In this document: piece after piece, positions 45,127 to 53,122 of the stretch | How the letters are laid out: the number at the start of each line of letters is the position of its first letter | Position numbering within the stretch: the stretch's first letter is position 1 | Translations under genes and position numbers: made by a program | The notes under the pieces: model-generated | Seen by the model: the letters and a program-made list of their open reading frames with translations, nothing else | What the model was told of the DNA's origin: nothing | The model's database searches: none | DNA from: Lachnospiraceae bacterium UBA3689 | GTDB lineage: Bacteria > Bacillota > Clostridia > Lachnospirales > Lachnospiraceae | Reading direction: 5' to 3' | NCBI GenBank assembly: GCA_002371465.1 | Contig: DFIU01000007.1 | Span: 42,095 to 106,094, forward strand | Length of the DNA: 64,000 bases

Positions 45127-46344
45127 ATGGGATTAAACAAAAAGACAGTTGATGATATCAACGTAAAAGGCCAGAGAGTTCTTTGCCGCTGCGACTTCAA
45201 TGTTCCGATGAAGGACGGCAGGATTACAGATGAAAACCGCCTGGTTGCGGCTCTTCCGACCATCAAGAAACTGGTCGCTGACGGCGGCAAGGTCATCCTC
45301 TGCTCCCACCTGGGCAAGGTCAAGACGGAAGAGGATAAGAAGACCAAGACTTTAGCACCGGTTGCAGCCCGTCTTTCCGAACTGCTGGGTCAGGAAGTCA
45401 AGTTCGCTGCGGATCCGGAAGTCGTAGGACCCAACGCCAGGGCAGCTGTTGAGGCTATGCAGGACGGCGACATCATTTTACTGGAAAATACCCGCTTCCG
45501 TCCGGAAGAGACCAAGAACGGAGAGGCTTTCTCCAAGGATCTTGCCTCTTTAGCTGACGTCTTCGTCAACGATGCTTTCGGTACCGCTCACCGCGCTCAC
45601 TGCTCCAATGTCGGTGTAACGGAATTCGTCAAGGGCGCTCATGTGGTTGGCTACCTGATGGAGAAGGAGATCAACTTCCTGGGCAATGCGGTCGAGACTC
45701 CGGTCCGTCCCTTCGTCGCGATCCTGGGCGGCGCCAAGGTCGCCGATAAGCTCAACGTCATCAACAACCTGCTGGAGAAGTGTGACACCCTGATCATCGG
45801 CGGCGGTATGGCTTACACCTTCCTTAAGGCTAAGGGCTATGAAGTCGGCAATTCCCTGCTCGATGAGACCAAGGTCGACTATTGCAGGGAAATGATGGAA
45901 AAGGCTGAGAAGCTGGGTAAGAAACTCCTGCTTCCGATCGATACCGTCTGCATCAAGGAATTCCCCAACCCGATCGACACTCCGATTGCGACAGCGGTTT
46001 ATGAGGCTAACCAGATCCCGGCTGATCAGGAAGGCGCGGACATTGGACCCAAGACCATCGAACTCTACTCCGACGCGGTCAAGAACGCCAAGACCGTTGT
46101 TTGGAACGGCCCCATGGGGATCTTTGAGAATCCAATCCTGGCAACCGGTACAAAGTCTGTTGCGGCAGCCCTTGCCGAGACCGATGCGACGACCATCATC
46201 GGCGGCGGTGATTCTGCGGCGGCAGTCAATCAGCTGGGCTATGGCAGCAAGATGAGCCATATCTCCACAGGCGGCGGCGCTTCTCTGGAGTTCCTGGAAG
46301 GCAAGGAACTTCCGGGCGTTGCAGCAGCGGATGATAAGGACTGA
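45127..46344 (+). CDS. pgk: Phosphoglycerate kinase
   Basis: 405 residues. Transfers phosphate from 1,3-bisphosphoglycerate to [56 protein letters not shown], and [16 protein letters not shown] at 45127 chosen for AGGAGG nine bases upstream; an upstream in-frame start has no site. About 90 bases separate it from tpiA, containing a stem-loop. Confidence 0.97.
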   Translation: MGLNKKTVDDINVKGQRVLCRCDFNVPMKDGRITDENRLVAALPTIKKLVADGGKVILCSHLGKVKTEEDKKTKTLAPVAARLSELLGQEVKFAADPEVVGPNARAAVEAMQDGDIILLENTRFRPEETKNGEAFSKDLASLADVFVNDAFGTAHRAHCSNVGVTEFVKGAHVVGYLMEKEINFLGNAVETPVRPFVAILGGAKVADKLNVINNLLEKCDTLIIGGGMAYTFLKAKGYEVGNSLLDETKVDYCREMMEKAEKLGKKLLLPIDTVCIKEFPNPIDTPIATAVYEANQIPADQEGADIGPKTIELYSDAVKNAKTVVWNGPMGIFENPILATGTKSVAAALAETDATTIIGGGDSAAAVNQLGYGSKMSHISTGGGASLEFLEGKELPGVAAADDKD

Positions 46345-46358
46345 ATTAAGTAAGAATG

Positions 46359-46401
46359 CCCCTTTTTCGGTCCCTGCCGATTTTGGCAGCGACCGAAAGG
46401 G
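46359..46401 (+). promoter_or_regulatory. Composite hairpin between pgk and tpiA
   Basis: Outer stem TTTCGGTC / GACCGAAA and inner stem CTGCC / GGCAG form one long stem-loop (46359-46401) without a U tract. Probably an RNA-processing or stabilising element in a pgk-tpiA transcript. Confidence 0.5.
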
Positions 46402-46435
46402 ATACAAGAAGGATAACAGGGAGGAAAGAAAAAAC

Positions 46436-47188
46436 ATGGCCAGAAGAATTTTAGCTGCAGGCAACTGGAAGATGAACAAAACACCGTCAGAGACAACCGC
46501 TCTGATTGAGGAAATGAAGAAGACTTGTGCATCCGATACCGTAGATGTCCTCTTCTGCGTACCGGCTATCGATATCCCGGCTGCCGTTGCAGCTGCCAAG
46601 GATTCCAATATCCAGATCGGTGCGGAAAATATGTACTTTGAGGAAAGCGGCGCTTATACCGGCGAAGTCGCTCCGGCTATGCTGGTTGACGCCGGTGTTT
46701 CCCATGTCATCATCGGCCACTCCGAAAGAAGACAGTACTTTGCCGAGACCGACGAGATGGTCAACAAGAAGGTCTTAAAGGCAATCGAACACAAGCTGGT
46801 TCCGGTCATCTGCTGCGGTGAGACCTTAGAGCAGAGAGAGCAGGGCGTAACCCTCGACTGGATCCGGGTGCAGATCAAGATCGCCCTACAGGGCGTAGCA
46901 GCTGAGGACGCAAAGGGCGTCGTCATCGCTTACGAACCCATCTGGGCTATCGGCACAGGCAAGACGGCTACCTCCGATCAGGCGGAAGAAGTCTGTAAGG
47001 GCATCCGGGACCTGCTTCGGGAACTCTATGATGATGAGACCGCGGAGACGACCCGTATCCTCTACGGCGGCTCTGTCAAGCCGGGCAACGCGGCGGAACT
47101 TTTCGGCAAGGAAGATATCGACGGCGGTCTTGTCGGCGGCGCTTCCCTGACTCCGGACTTCGGCGGCATTGTCAACTACGAAAAATAA
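46436..47188 (+). CDS. tpiA: Triose-phosphate isomerase
   Basis: 250 residues. Interconverts dihydroxyacetone phosphate and glyceraldehyde 3-phosphate. [14 protein letters not shown] with Lys, His in [11 protein letters not shown], catalytic Glu in [14 protein letters not shown], and [17 protein letters not shown] at 46436 with GGGAGGAAAG before it; an upstream in-frame start lies inside pgk. Confidence 0.98.
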   Translation: MARRILAAGNWKMNKTPSETTALIEEMKKTCASDTVDVLFCVPAIDIPAAVAAAKDSNIQIGAENMYFEESGAYTGEVAPAMLVDAGVSHVIIGHSERRQYFAETDEMVNKKVLKAIEHKLVPVICCGETLEQREQGVTLDWIRVQIKIALQGVAAEDAKGVVIAYEPIWAIGTGKTATSDQAEEVCKGIRDLLRELYDDETAETTRILYGGSVKPGNAAELFGKEDIDGGLVGGASLTPDFGGIVNYEK

Positions 47189-47227
47189 AGAGATCGCTTG
47201 CCTTTTTGGCGGCATTTGATTCAAATC

Positions 47228-47258
47228 GGACCCGGGGAAAGCTTGCTTTCCCCGGTCC
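47228..47258 (+). terminator. Terminator-like hairpin after tpiA
   Basis: GGACC(C)GGGGAAAGC and GCTTTCCCCGGTCC form a 14-bp stem with one bulged C and a 2-base loop. The U tract (TTTGCTG) is weak. Confidence 0.55.
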
Positions 47259-47272
47259 TTTGCTGTTATGAT
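47243..47272 (+). promoter_or_regulatory. Promoter of gpmI
   Basis: Extended -10 TG-T-TATGAT (TATGAT 47267-47272) with -35 TTGCTT (47243-47248) at 18 bases. The -35 lies inside the arm of the preceding hairpin. Confidence 0.5.
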
Positions 47273-47287
47273 AGGGGAAGTGTAAAC

Positions 47288-47336
47288 AAGGTCCTCCTGC
47301 CACAGGGGGCGATTTGCCCGGGACTTGCGGGACCTT
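47288..47336 (+). promoter_or_regulatory. Stem-loop in the gpmI 5' leader
   Basis: AAGGTCC (47288-47294) pairs with GGACCTT (47330-47336); an inner GGGC / GCCC stem with loop GATTT is possible. Lies 30 bases before the start, beside the ribosome site AAAGGAGAA, so it might affect translation. Confidence 0.35.
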
Positions 47337-47365
47337 TATCTCTTATGTAAAGGAGAATGAATAGA

Positions 47366-48907
47366 ATGGCAAAAAAAACATACGTCTTAATGGTTCTTGA
47401 CGGCTACGGCCTTAATCCGAATCCGGCTCATAACGCGGTTGCAGAGGCAAATACGCCGGTTATGGATATGCTGGAAGAGAAGTACCCCTTTGTCAAGGGC
47501 GGGGCTTCCGGCCTTGATGTCGGGCTTCCGGACGGTCAGATGGGTAACTCCGAAGTCGGCCATACCAACATCGGCGCAGGCCGCGTGGTCTATCAGGAAC
47601 TGACCCGGATCACCAAGGCGATTAAAGATGGGGATTTCTTTGAAAATGAAGAGATTTTAAGGGCTGCCGCAAATGCAAAAGAGCATGACAGCGCCATCCA
47701 CTTTATGGGTCTGCTGTCTCCGGGCGGCGTCCATTCCCACCAGGACCACCTCTATGGTCTTTTGGAGATGGCAAAGCGGAACGGTTTAAAAAAGGTCTAT
47801 GTCCACTGCTTCATGGACGGCCGCGATACTCCGCCGGAATCCGGCAAGGGCTATATTGAGAAACTGGAAGCGAAGATGAAGGAGATCGGCGTTGGTGAGA
47901 TCGCTTCGGTGTCCGGTCGTTACTATGCTATGGATCGCGACAACCGCTGGGAGCGGGTCGTCAAGGCTTACAACGTCCTGACCAAGGGAGAGGGCGATGC
48001 CGCCGCTTCCGCAGTCGCCGGCATGGAGGCTTCCTATGCCAACCAGGTTACGGACGAGTTTATCGTTCCCTTTGCGGTTCAAAAGGATGGCAAGCCGGTC
48101 GCAGTCATCAGCGACAACGATTCCGTCGTCTTCTTTAACTTCCGTCCGGACCGCGCCCGTGAACTGACCCGCTGCTTCTGCGACGAGGGCTTCGATCATT
48201 TTGAAAGAGGAGCCAGAAAGCAGACTACCTTTGTGACATTTACCGATTATGATGTGACAATCAAAAATAAGCTGGTGGCATTTAAGAAGCAGGAGCTGAA
48301 GAACATTTTTGGTGAATGGCTGGCTGACCATGGCATGACCCAGCTTCGTACAGCGGAAACGGAAAAGTACGCTCACGTTACTTTTTTCTTTAACGGCGGC
48401 GTCGAAGCTCCCTTTAAGGGGGAGGACAGAAAGCTGGTCTCTTCCCCCAAGGTCGCTACCTACGACTTACAGCCGGAGATGAGCGCGCCGGAAGTCTGCG
48501 ACGGTCTGGTCGAGGCGATTGAATCCCGGAAGTACGACGTCATTGTCATCAACTTTGCCAACGGCGATATGGTCGGTCATACCGGCGTAGAAGCCGCTGC
48601 CATTCAGGCGGTTGAAGAGGTCGACAAGTGCGTCGGCAGAGCTTATGAGGCACTGATGAAGGTCGATGGAACCATGTTCATCTGCGCGGACCACGGCAAC
48701 TGCGACCAGATGGTGGATTATGAGACCGGCGAACCCTTTACGGCTCATACCACGAATCCGGTTCCCTTCATCCTGGTCAATGCCGATCCCAAGTACGGCC
48801 TTCGGGAGGGCGGCAGACTCTGCGATATCGCCCCGACCCTGATCGACCTCATGGGGATGGAAAAGCCGGCTGAAATGACCGGAGAGTCCCTGCTGATTGA
48901 AAAGTAA
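47366..48907 (+). CDS. gpmI: 2,3-bisphosphoglycerate-independent phosphoglycerate mutase
   Basis: 513 residues. Manganese-dependent iPGM of lower glycolysis. LMVLDGYGLNPNPAHNAV, active-site Ser in GQMGNSEVGHTNIGAGRVVYQ, HCFMDGRDTPPESG, NFRPDRARELT, CADHGNCDQM. ATG 47366 preferred; the ATG at 47357 is too close to AAAGGAGAA. Long iPGM is normal here. Confidence 0.97.
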   Translation: MAKKTYVLMVLDGYGLNPNPAHNAVAEANTPVMDMLEEKYPFVKGGASGLDVGLPDGQMGNSEVGHTNIGAGRVVYQELTRITKAIKDGDFFENEEILRAAANAKEHDSAIHFMGLLSPGGVHSHQDHLYGLLEMAKRNGLKKVYVHCFMDGRDTPPESGKGYIEKLEAKMKEIGVGEIASVSGRYYAMDRDNRWERVVKAYNVLTKGEGDAAASAVAGMEASYANQVTDEFIVPFAVQKDGKPVAVISDNDSVVFFNFRPDRARELTRCFCDEGFDHFERGARKQTTFVTFTDYDVTIKNKLVAFKKQELKNIFGEWLADHGMTQLRTAETEKYAHVTFFFNGGVEAPFKGEDRKLVSSPKVATYDLQPEMSAPEVCDGLVEAIESRKYDVIVINFANGDMVGHTGVEAAAIQAVEEVDKCVGRAYEALMKVDGTMFICADHGNCDQMVDYETGEPFTAHTTNPVPFILVNADPKYGLREGGRLCDIAPTLIDLMGMEKPAEMTGESLLIEK

Positions 48908-48930
48908 ATCCGCTAAGAGCCGTTTGGGAA

Positions 48931-48959
48931 TTGAAAACAGGCTTTGTCTGTGGTAAAAT
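48931..48959 (+). promoter_or_regulatory. Promoter of secG
   Basis: -35 TTGAAA (48931-48936), 17-base spacer, -10 TAAAAT (48954-48959), 33 bases before the start codon. Confidence 0.6.
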
Positions 48960-48992
48960 CTTCTTCGGTCTTGATACGGAGGTATGTTTTAA

Positions 48993-49238
48993 ATGGATAT
49001 TCTGAGAATTGTTCTGACCATCGTTTACGTCATCGACTGTATTGCGCTTACGGTCATTGTCCTCATGCAGGAGGGAAAAGATGCCGGTCTCGGCGCGATT
49101 GCCGGCGCGGCGGATACCTACTGGGGACAGAATAAAGGAAGGTCCATGGAAGGCGGTTTGATTAAGGCGACGAGAGTGATGGTTGTCATTTTCTTTGTCC
49201 TGTCTGTCGTCCTTTCGATGAGTTTTCTGACAAAGTAA
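48993..49238 (+). CDS. secG: Preprotein translocase subunit SecG
   Basis: 81 residues, normal. Two membrane segments (LRIVLTIVYVIDCIALTVIVLMQ and RVMVVIFFVLSVVLSMSF) joined by the conserved EGKDAGLGAIAGAADTYWGQNKGRS loop. Works with SecYE. GGAGG ten bases before ATG. The usual secG-rnr-smpB-ssrA order of Firmicutes starts here. Confidence 0.95.
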   Translation: MDILRIVLTIVYVIDCIALTVIVLMQEGKDAGLGAIAGAADTYWGQNKGRSMEGGLIKATRVMVVIFFVLSVVLSMSFLTK

Positions 49239-49254
49239 TCAGACAATTTCGCGA

Positions 49255-49282
49255 GCCTCTGCCTGACGGCAGGGGCTTTTTT
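49255..49282 (+). terminator. Terminator after secG
   Basis: GCCTCTGCC / GGCAGGGGC (one G-U) around TGAC, followed by TTTTTT. Confidence 0.85.
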
Positions 49283-49328
49283 ATAAGGACCGGATTTTGC
49301 AAGGGCTCCGTATAGGACAAAGGAGATT

Positions 49329-51335
49329 ATGAGAAAAAAGAAAGATTTTAAAATGAACAGCAAGGGGAAGACCGGATCCAAGAAGGCCCACCGTCCCCAT
49401 AAGGAGAAGAAGGGTCAGGTGATCACCGGCATCTTTCAGGCTAACCGCAAAGGCTTTGGTTTTGTGACGCCCGACGGGGAAGAGGACGTGCCGGATATCT
49501 TTATCGGCGAGGATGAGACCCTGGGGGCCTGGAACCACGATCATGTCCAGGTGGAAATTCTGCCCCAGAAGGGCAGCCGCAAAAAAGAGGGCGTAGTCAA
49601 AAAGATCTTAAAGCGGGAGATCCGGGAGGTCGTCGGGACCTTTGAACTCAGTAAAAATTACGGCTTTGTTGTGCCGGACAATCAGAAACTTCAGCAGGAC
49701 ATCTTTATCGGCAGGGACAATATGGCAGGCGCCAAGGGCGGCGATGTCGTGGTCGCGGAGATCCTGGAGTACGGGACCAAACACCAGAGTCCGACCGGCA
49801 AAATCACGGAAGTGATCGGCAGCCGGGACCAGGTGGGCGTGGACATCTTCGCCATTGCCAGATCCATGGACATTCCCATGGAATTTACGGTCCGGCAGAT
49901 GAATCAGGCGGAGCGCTGTCAAAAGAGCGTCATCTCCAATGATTTTCAGGGGCGGGAGGACCTGCGGGACTGGCAGCTGGTGACGATCGACGGTCCCGAC
50001 GCCAAGGATTTGGATGACGCGGTCAGTCTGACTCAGGGAGAGGATGGGACCTACCTTTTGGGCGTTCATATCGCGGACGTGACCAACTATGTGCAGGAAA
50101 GTTCCGCCCTCGATCACGAAGCCCTAAAGCGAGGGACGTCAGTTTATCTGGCGGACCGGGTCATCCCCATGCTGCCCTTCCAGTTGTCCAATGGGATCTG
50201 TTCGCTGAACGCCGGGGAAGACCGGCTGGCGCTGACCGTTCTTATGACCTTTAACCCAAAGGGCAAGATCATTGATCACCGGATCTGTGAGTCCGTGATC
50301 CGGGTCGGGGAGCGGCTCAGCTATCCGGACGTCCGCGCCATGCTGGAAGAGGGAGATAAGGAGCTGTGTGACCGCTATCGTGACTATCTCCCCATGCTGA
50401 AGCGTATGCAAATGCTGTCAAATCTGATCCGGGCAAGGAGAGAGCGGCGCGGCGCCATCGACTTTGACTTCCCGGAAGCGAAAGTTGTCCTAGATGATAA
50501 GGGCATCCCGACCGCCATTGTACCCCAGGAGGCAAACTGCGCGACCAGGATGATCGAGGACTTTATGCTGAGCGCCAACGAGACCGTTGCGGAGGAGTTT
50601 GTCAAACGCAAGATCCCCTTTGTCTACCGGGTCCATGGAGATCCCGACCCGGATAAGGTCGAGCAGGTACTGGAGTTTGTCAGCAAGCAGGGAGTTAAGA
50701 TCGAAAAACGACACCAGAAGATTACGCCCAAGGAGATCCAGCAGGCGTTAAAGGCGGTCAAGGGTCAGCCCGAGGAGGCGGAGATCAGCCGTATCATCCT
50801 TCGCAGTATGCAGCAGGCAAAATACAGCACAGACTGTACGGGGCATTTCGGCCTTGCCGCAAAATATTACTGCCATTTCACCTCCCCCATCCGCCGCTAT
50901 CCCGATCTGCAGATCCACCGGATTATCCATGAGACCTTAAGGGGCAGGATGAAGGCGGACCGGATCCGCCACTATAAGGAGATTCTGGGGGACGTCTGCA
51001 CCCAGGCTTCCCTGACCGAACGCCGCGCCGATGAGTGCGAGCGGGAGACCACTAAGCTCAAGAAGGTCCAGTACATGAGCGCCCATATCGGCGAGGTCTT
51101 CGAGGGTCTGGTCTCCGGCGTTACCGGCTGGGGACTTTATGTGGAGCTGTCCAACACCTGTGAGGGTCTGGTCCCCATCGTCAACATGAACGAAGATTAT
51201 TTCCTTTATGATGAAGCCAACTACGCCTTGGTCGGCAGGCTCGGCAAGAAGACCTATCGCCTGGGCGATCGGGTGAAGGTCAAGGTGGCAGCGACCGATC
51301 TCATGGCGCGAACCATTGATTTTGATTTAGTATGA
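49329..51335 (+). CDS. rnr: Ribonuclease R
   Basis: 668 residues. Processive 3'-5' exoribonuclease able to unwind structure; also acts on tmRNA-tagged mRNAs. Lys-rich N-terminal stretch, two cold-shock/OB domains (GFGFVTPDGEEDVPDIFIG, NYGFVVPDNQKLQQDIFIG), RNB catalytic domain with IDGPDAKDLDDAVSL (about 221-235), YCHFTSPIRRYPDLQIHRII, and C-terminal S1 domain (GEVFEGLVSGVTGWGLYVEL). AAAGGAG before ATG. smpB follows after 16 bases. Confidence 0.96.
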   Translation: MRKKKDFKMNSKGKTGSKKAHRPHKEKKGQVITGIFQANRKGFGFVTPDGEEDVPDIFIGEDETLGAWNHDHVQVEILPQKGSRKKEGVVKKILKREIREVVGTFELSKNYGFVVPDNQKLQQDIFIGRDNMAGAKGGDVVVAEILEYGTKHQSPTGKITEVIGSRDQVGVDIFAIARSMDIPMEFTVRQMNQAERCQKSVISNDFQGREDLRDWQLVTIDGPDAKDLDDAVSLTQGEDGTYLLGVHIADVTNYVQESSALDHEALKRGTSVYLADRVIPMLPFQLSNGICSLNAGEDRLALTVLMTFNPKGKIIDHRICESVIRVGERLSYPDVRAMLEEGDKELCDRYRDYLPMLKRMQMLSNLIRARRERRGAIDFDFPEAKVVLDDKGIPTAIVPQEANCATRMIEDFMLSANETVAEEFVKRKIPFVYRVHGDPDPDKVEQVLEFVSKQGVKIEKRHQKITPKEIQQALKAVKGQPEEAEISRIILRSMQQAKYSTDCTGHFGLAAKYYCHFTSPIRRYPDLQIHRIIHETLRGRMKADRIRHYKEILGDVCTQASLTERRADECERETTKLKKVQYMSAHIGEVFEGLVSGVTGWGLYVELSNTCEGLVPIVNMNEDYFLYDEANYALVGRLGKKTYRLGDRVKVKVAATDLMARTIDFDLV

Positions 51336-51351
51336 CGGAAGAGGAAGCGTA

Positions 51352-51819
51352 ATGCCGGAAAAGAAGTCGGTAAAGCTGATTGCCAATAACAAAAAGGCAT
51401 ATCATGATTATTTTATCCTTGAAAAATATGAGACGGGGATCGAGCTGTTCGGAACCGAAGTGAAATCAATCCGCCAGGGGCACTGCTCAATCAAGGAAGC
51501 CTATGTAGAGATCCGAAACGGCGAGGTGCGCGTCGAGGGCATGAATATTTCCCCCTACGAAAAGGGAAATATTTTCAACCGGGACCCGCTCCGCTCCAGA
51601 AAGCTTTTGATGCACAAGAGCGAGATCCTGAAACTTATGCAGAAGGTCAGGGAGAAGGGGCTGACTATCGTTCCGCTCCAGGTCTACTTTAAGGGCAGTC
51701 TGGTCAAGGTGGAGATCGGTCTCGCCCGCGGCAAGAAGCTCTATGACAAGCGGGCGGATATCCAGAAGAAGGACATGAAGCGGGAAGCGGAGCGGGATTT
51801 CAAGATCCGGAATCTGTAA
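51352..51819 (+). CDS. smpB: SsrA-binding protein SmpB
   Basis: 155 residues. Brings tmRNA to stalled ribosomes. NKKAYHDYFILEKYETGIELFGTEVKSIRQGH and YEKGNIFNRDPLRSRKLLMHKSEI are typical. Its RNA partner ssrA, usually immediately downstream, is 6.7 kb away (58580) because of an inserted block. Confidence 0.97.
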   Translation: MPEKKSVKLIANNKKAYHDYFILEKYETGIELFGTEVKSIRQGHCSIKEAYVEIRNGEVRVEGMNISPYEKGNIFNRDPLRSRKLLMHKSEILKLMQKVREKGLTIVPLQVYFKGSLVKVEIGLARGKKLYDKRADIQKKDMKREAERDFKIRNL

Positions 51820-51934
51820 AAACGTTTGCCTTATGGATGAGTGGGACAGCCGTGCTGCTTTAGCTGCACTCAAGCCGGGTCAAGGCAGTAGTATTGATGT
51901 CAAGGCTCAAAAGCAAATATCCGCAAAAACTTAA

Positions 51935-52117
51935 GTAGAAGGGATTGCTGAAGTAAAAAAGAAGGGAATCCGGTTCGGCAGACCGGAGCGTCTGATTCCG
52001 GATAATTTCTTCAGGGTGCGAGATTTATGGGAAACGAATCAGATCAGCTTGAGAAAAGCTGCCAGACTCACCGGCGTCTCCCACGGGACTTTTAAAAAAT
52101 GGGTTCAAAATGATCTA
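51935..52117 (+). pseudogene. Remnant of a serine site-specific recombinase (resolvase/invertase)
   Basis: One open frame reads VEGIAEVKKKGIRFGRPERL, then IPDNFFRVRDLWETNQISLRKAARLTGVSHGTFKKWVQN, matching the C-terminal end of serine resolvases and invertases: EGIAxAKxxGxxFGRP linker followed by the helix-turn-helix that binds DNA. The catalytic N-terminal domain with the active Ser is missing; an in-frame stop (51932) precedes it. After about 52117 the frame continues to 52288 without similarity. An inactive remnant of a mobile element. Confidence 0.7.
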
Positions 52118-52268
52118 TCATTCAGAAACATATCATGCATCTGTCATACCAGGAACTGCTCAAAAGATGTCTGCTATCGGGAGCGCGGAAGGTGCGATCA
52201 GGATTCCCCAATAGTTATGCAAGCCAAAACTTTCTTGAACTTCCATAAAAGCAGGAAACTGGATACGA
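52118..52268. other. Non-coding stretch between the recombinase remnant and TetR
   Basis: No recognised gene or structure. The open frame of the recombinase remnant runs through but its translation (Cys-rich, low similarity to anything) is not protein-like. Confidence 0.3.
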
Positions 52269-52847
52269 TCAGCTGGTTTTTACTGTAAGAAGCTCATAGA
52301 TTGGAGTTTTTGTAAGGCGCAAAAAATCTGTACGAAATTCCTCTATCGGAGCAGGATCTTCCTGGCAGAGCCAGGCTTCAACAATAGCCATCGTTGACTT
52401 TACGAACAGCTTTGTCATGGCCCGATCCGAAAGGTGATATGCATTTCCGCTGGTATTGTAGTTGTTAAGTCCCCACTCCAGATAGATCTTCTGAATAAAA
52501 GGACGCCATGTTGGATCAATTTCCGTTGTGCAGAAACAGCGGATCAGTTTCCTGTTCTTATAAAGCATTGGAAGAATGTTGTTCACAAAATAGTCCAGGG
52601 GATTCTGACCGGTGGCCGGATTATACTGCTGAAACAGAGCATTGATCTCAGTGCCCATCGTCTGTCGGAGATATTCCACAATCTCCCTATTGCTCCTGAA
52701 ATGCTGTTGATAAAGGTCCTGTCGCGTCATTCCCGCCCGTACGGCAATTTCGTCCATGGAAAAATCAGACCGCGATGGATACTCAAGAGATAGATCCAAA
52801 AGTGCATTTGCAATGTTTGTCTGTGTGTCCATTGCCAACAAAATCAT
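52269..52847 (-). CDS. TetR family transcriptional regulator (divergent from the adhesin)
   Basis: 192 residues at most. N-terminal TetR helix-turn-helix (NIANALLDLSLEYPSRSDFSMDEIAVRAGMTRQDLYQQHFRSNREIVEYLR), ligand domain of unknown type. Start uncertain: ATG 52847 (directly after AAAGGGG), TTG 52841 (best spacing) or ATG 52832 all in frame. It is divergent from the adhesin gene across a 275-base region with interleaved inverted repeats, so it likely controls that gene and itself. AT-rich, unlike the housekeeping genes. Confidence 0.88.
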   Translation of the reverse strand: MILLAMDTQTNIANALLDLSLEYPSRSDFSMDEIAVRAGMTRQDLYQQHFRSNREIVEYLRQTMGTEINALFQQYNPATGQNPLDYFVNNILPMLYKNRKLIRCFCTTEIDPTWRPFIQKIYLEWGLNNYNTSGNAYHLSDRAMTKLFVKSTMAIVEAWLCQEDPAPIEEFRTDFLRLTKTPIYELLTVKTS

Positions 52848-52935
52848 CCCCTTTCATTTTTCTTCACCATATTTGAGATCGAAATAAGACACAGCAAGCT
52901 GCCGCTGTGTAAAAATTTGTGAACGTTTATCGTGT

Positions 52936-53094
52936 AAAAACGTAGACTTTATTTCACGGTGAAGGTTCATCAAAAGAGATGAAGAAATAGGGTCTTAACA
53001 TCCGAAAAGAGGAGTGTAGATTGACAGATTTATTATAGTCCCAGATGTGCGGGAAAGTCTACATTTTTGAAAAGAGGATGTAAAGACCCTATTT
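52936..53094. promoter_or_regulatory. Interleaved inverted repeats and divergent promoters between TetR and the adhesin
   Basis: Two imperfect inverted repeat pairs, order A-B-A'-B'. A: 52936-52950 and 53054-53068 (14 of 15 match, core GTAGACTTT). B: 52985-53003 and 53076-53094 (18 of 19, core AAATAGGGTCTT). Promoters: + strand TTGAAA (53067-53072), 17 bases, TATTTT (53090-53095), toward the adhesin; - strand TAGACT (53056-53061), 18 bases, TATAAT (53032-53037), toward TetR. Repeats overlap both promoters. Either multiple TetR operators or an invertible switch; not decidable from one sequence. Confidence 0.6.
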
Positions 53095-53122
53095 TGAATC
53101 ATATAGAAAGGAATGGTGATCT

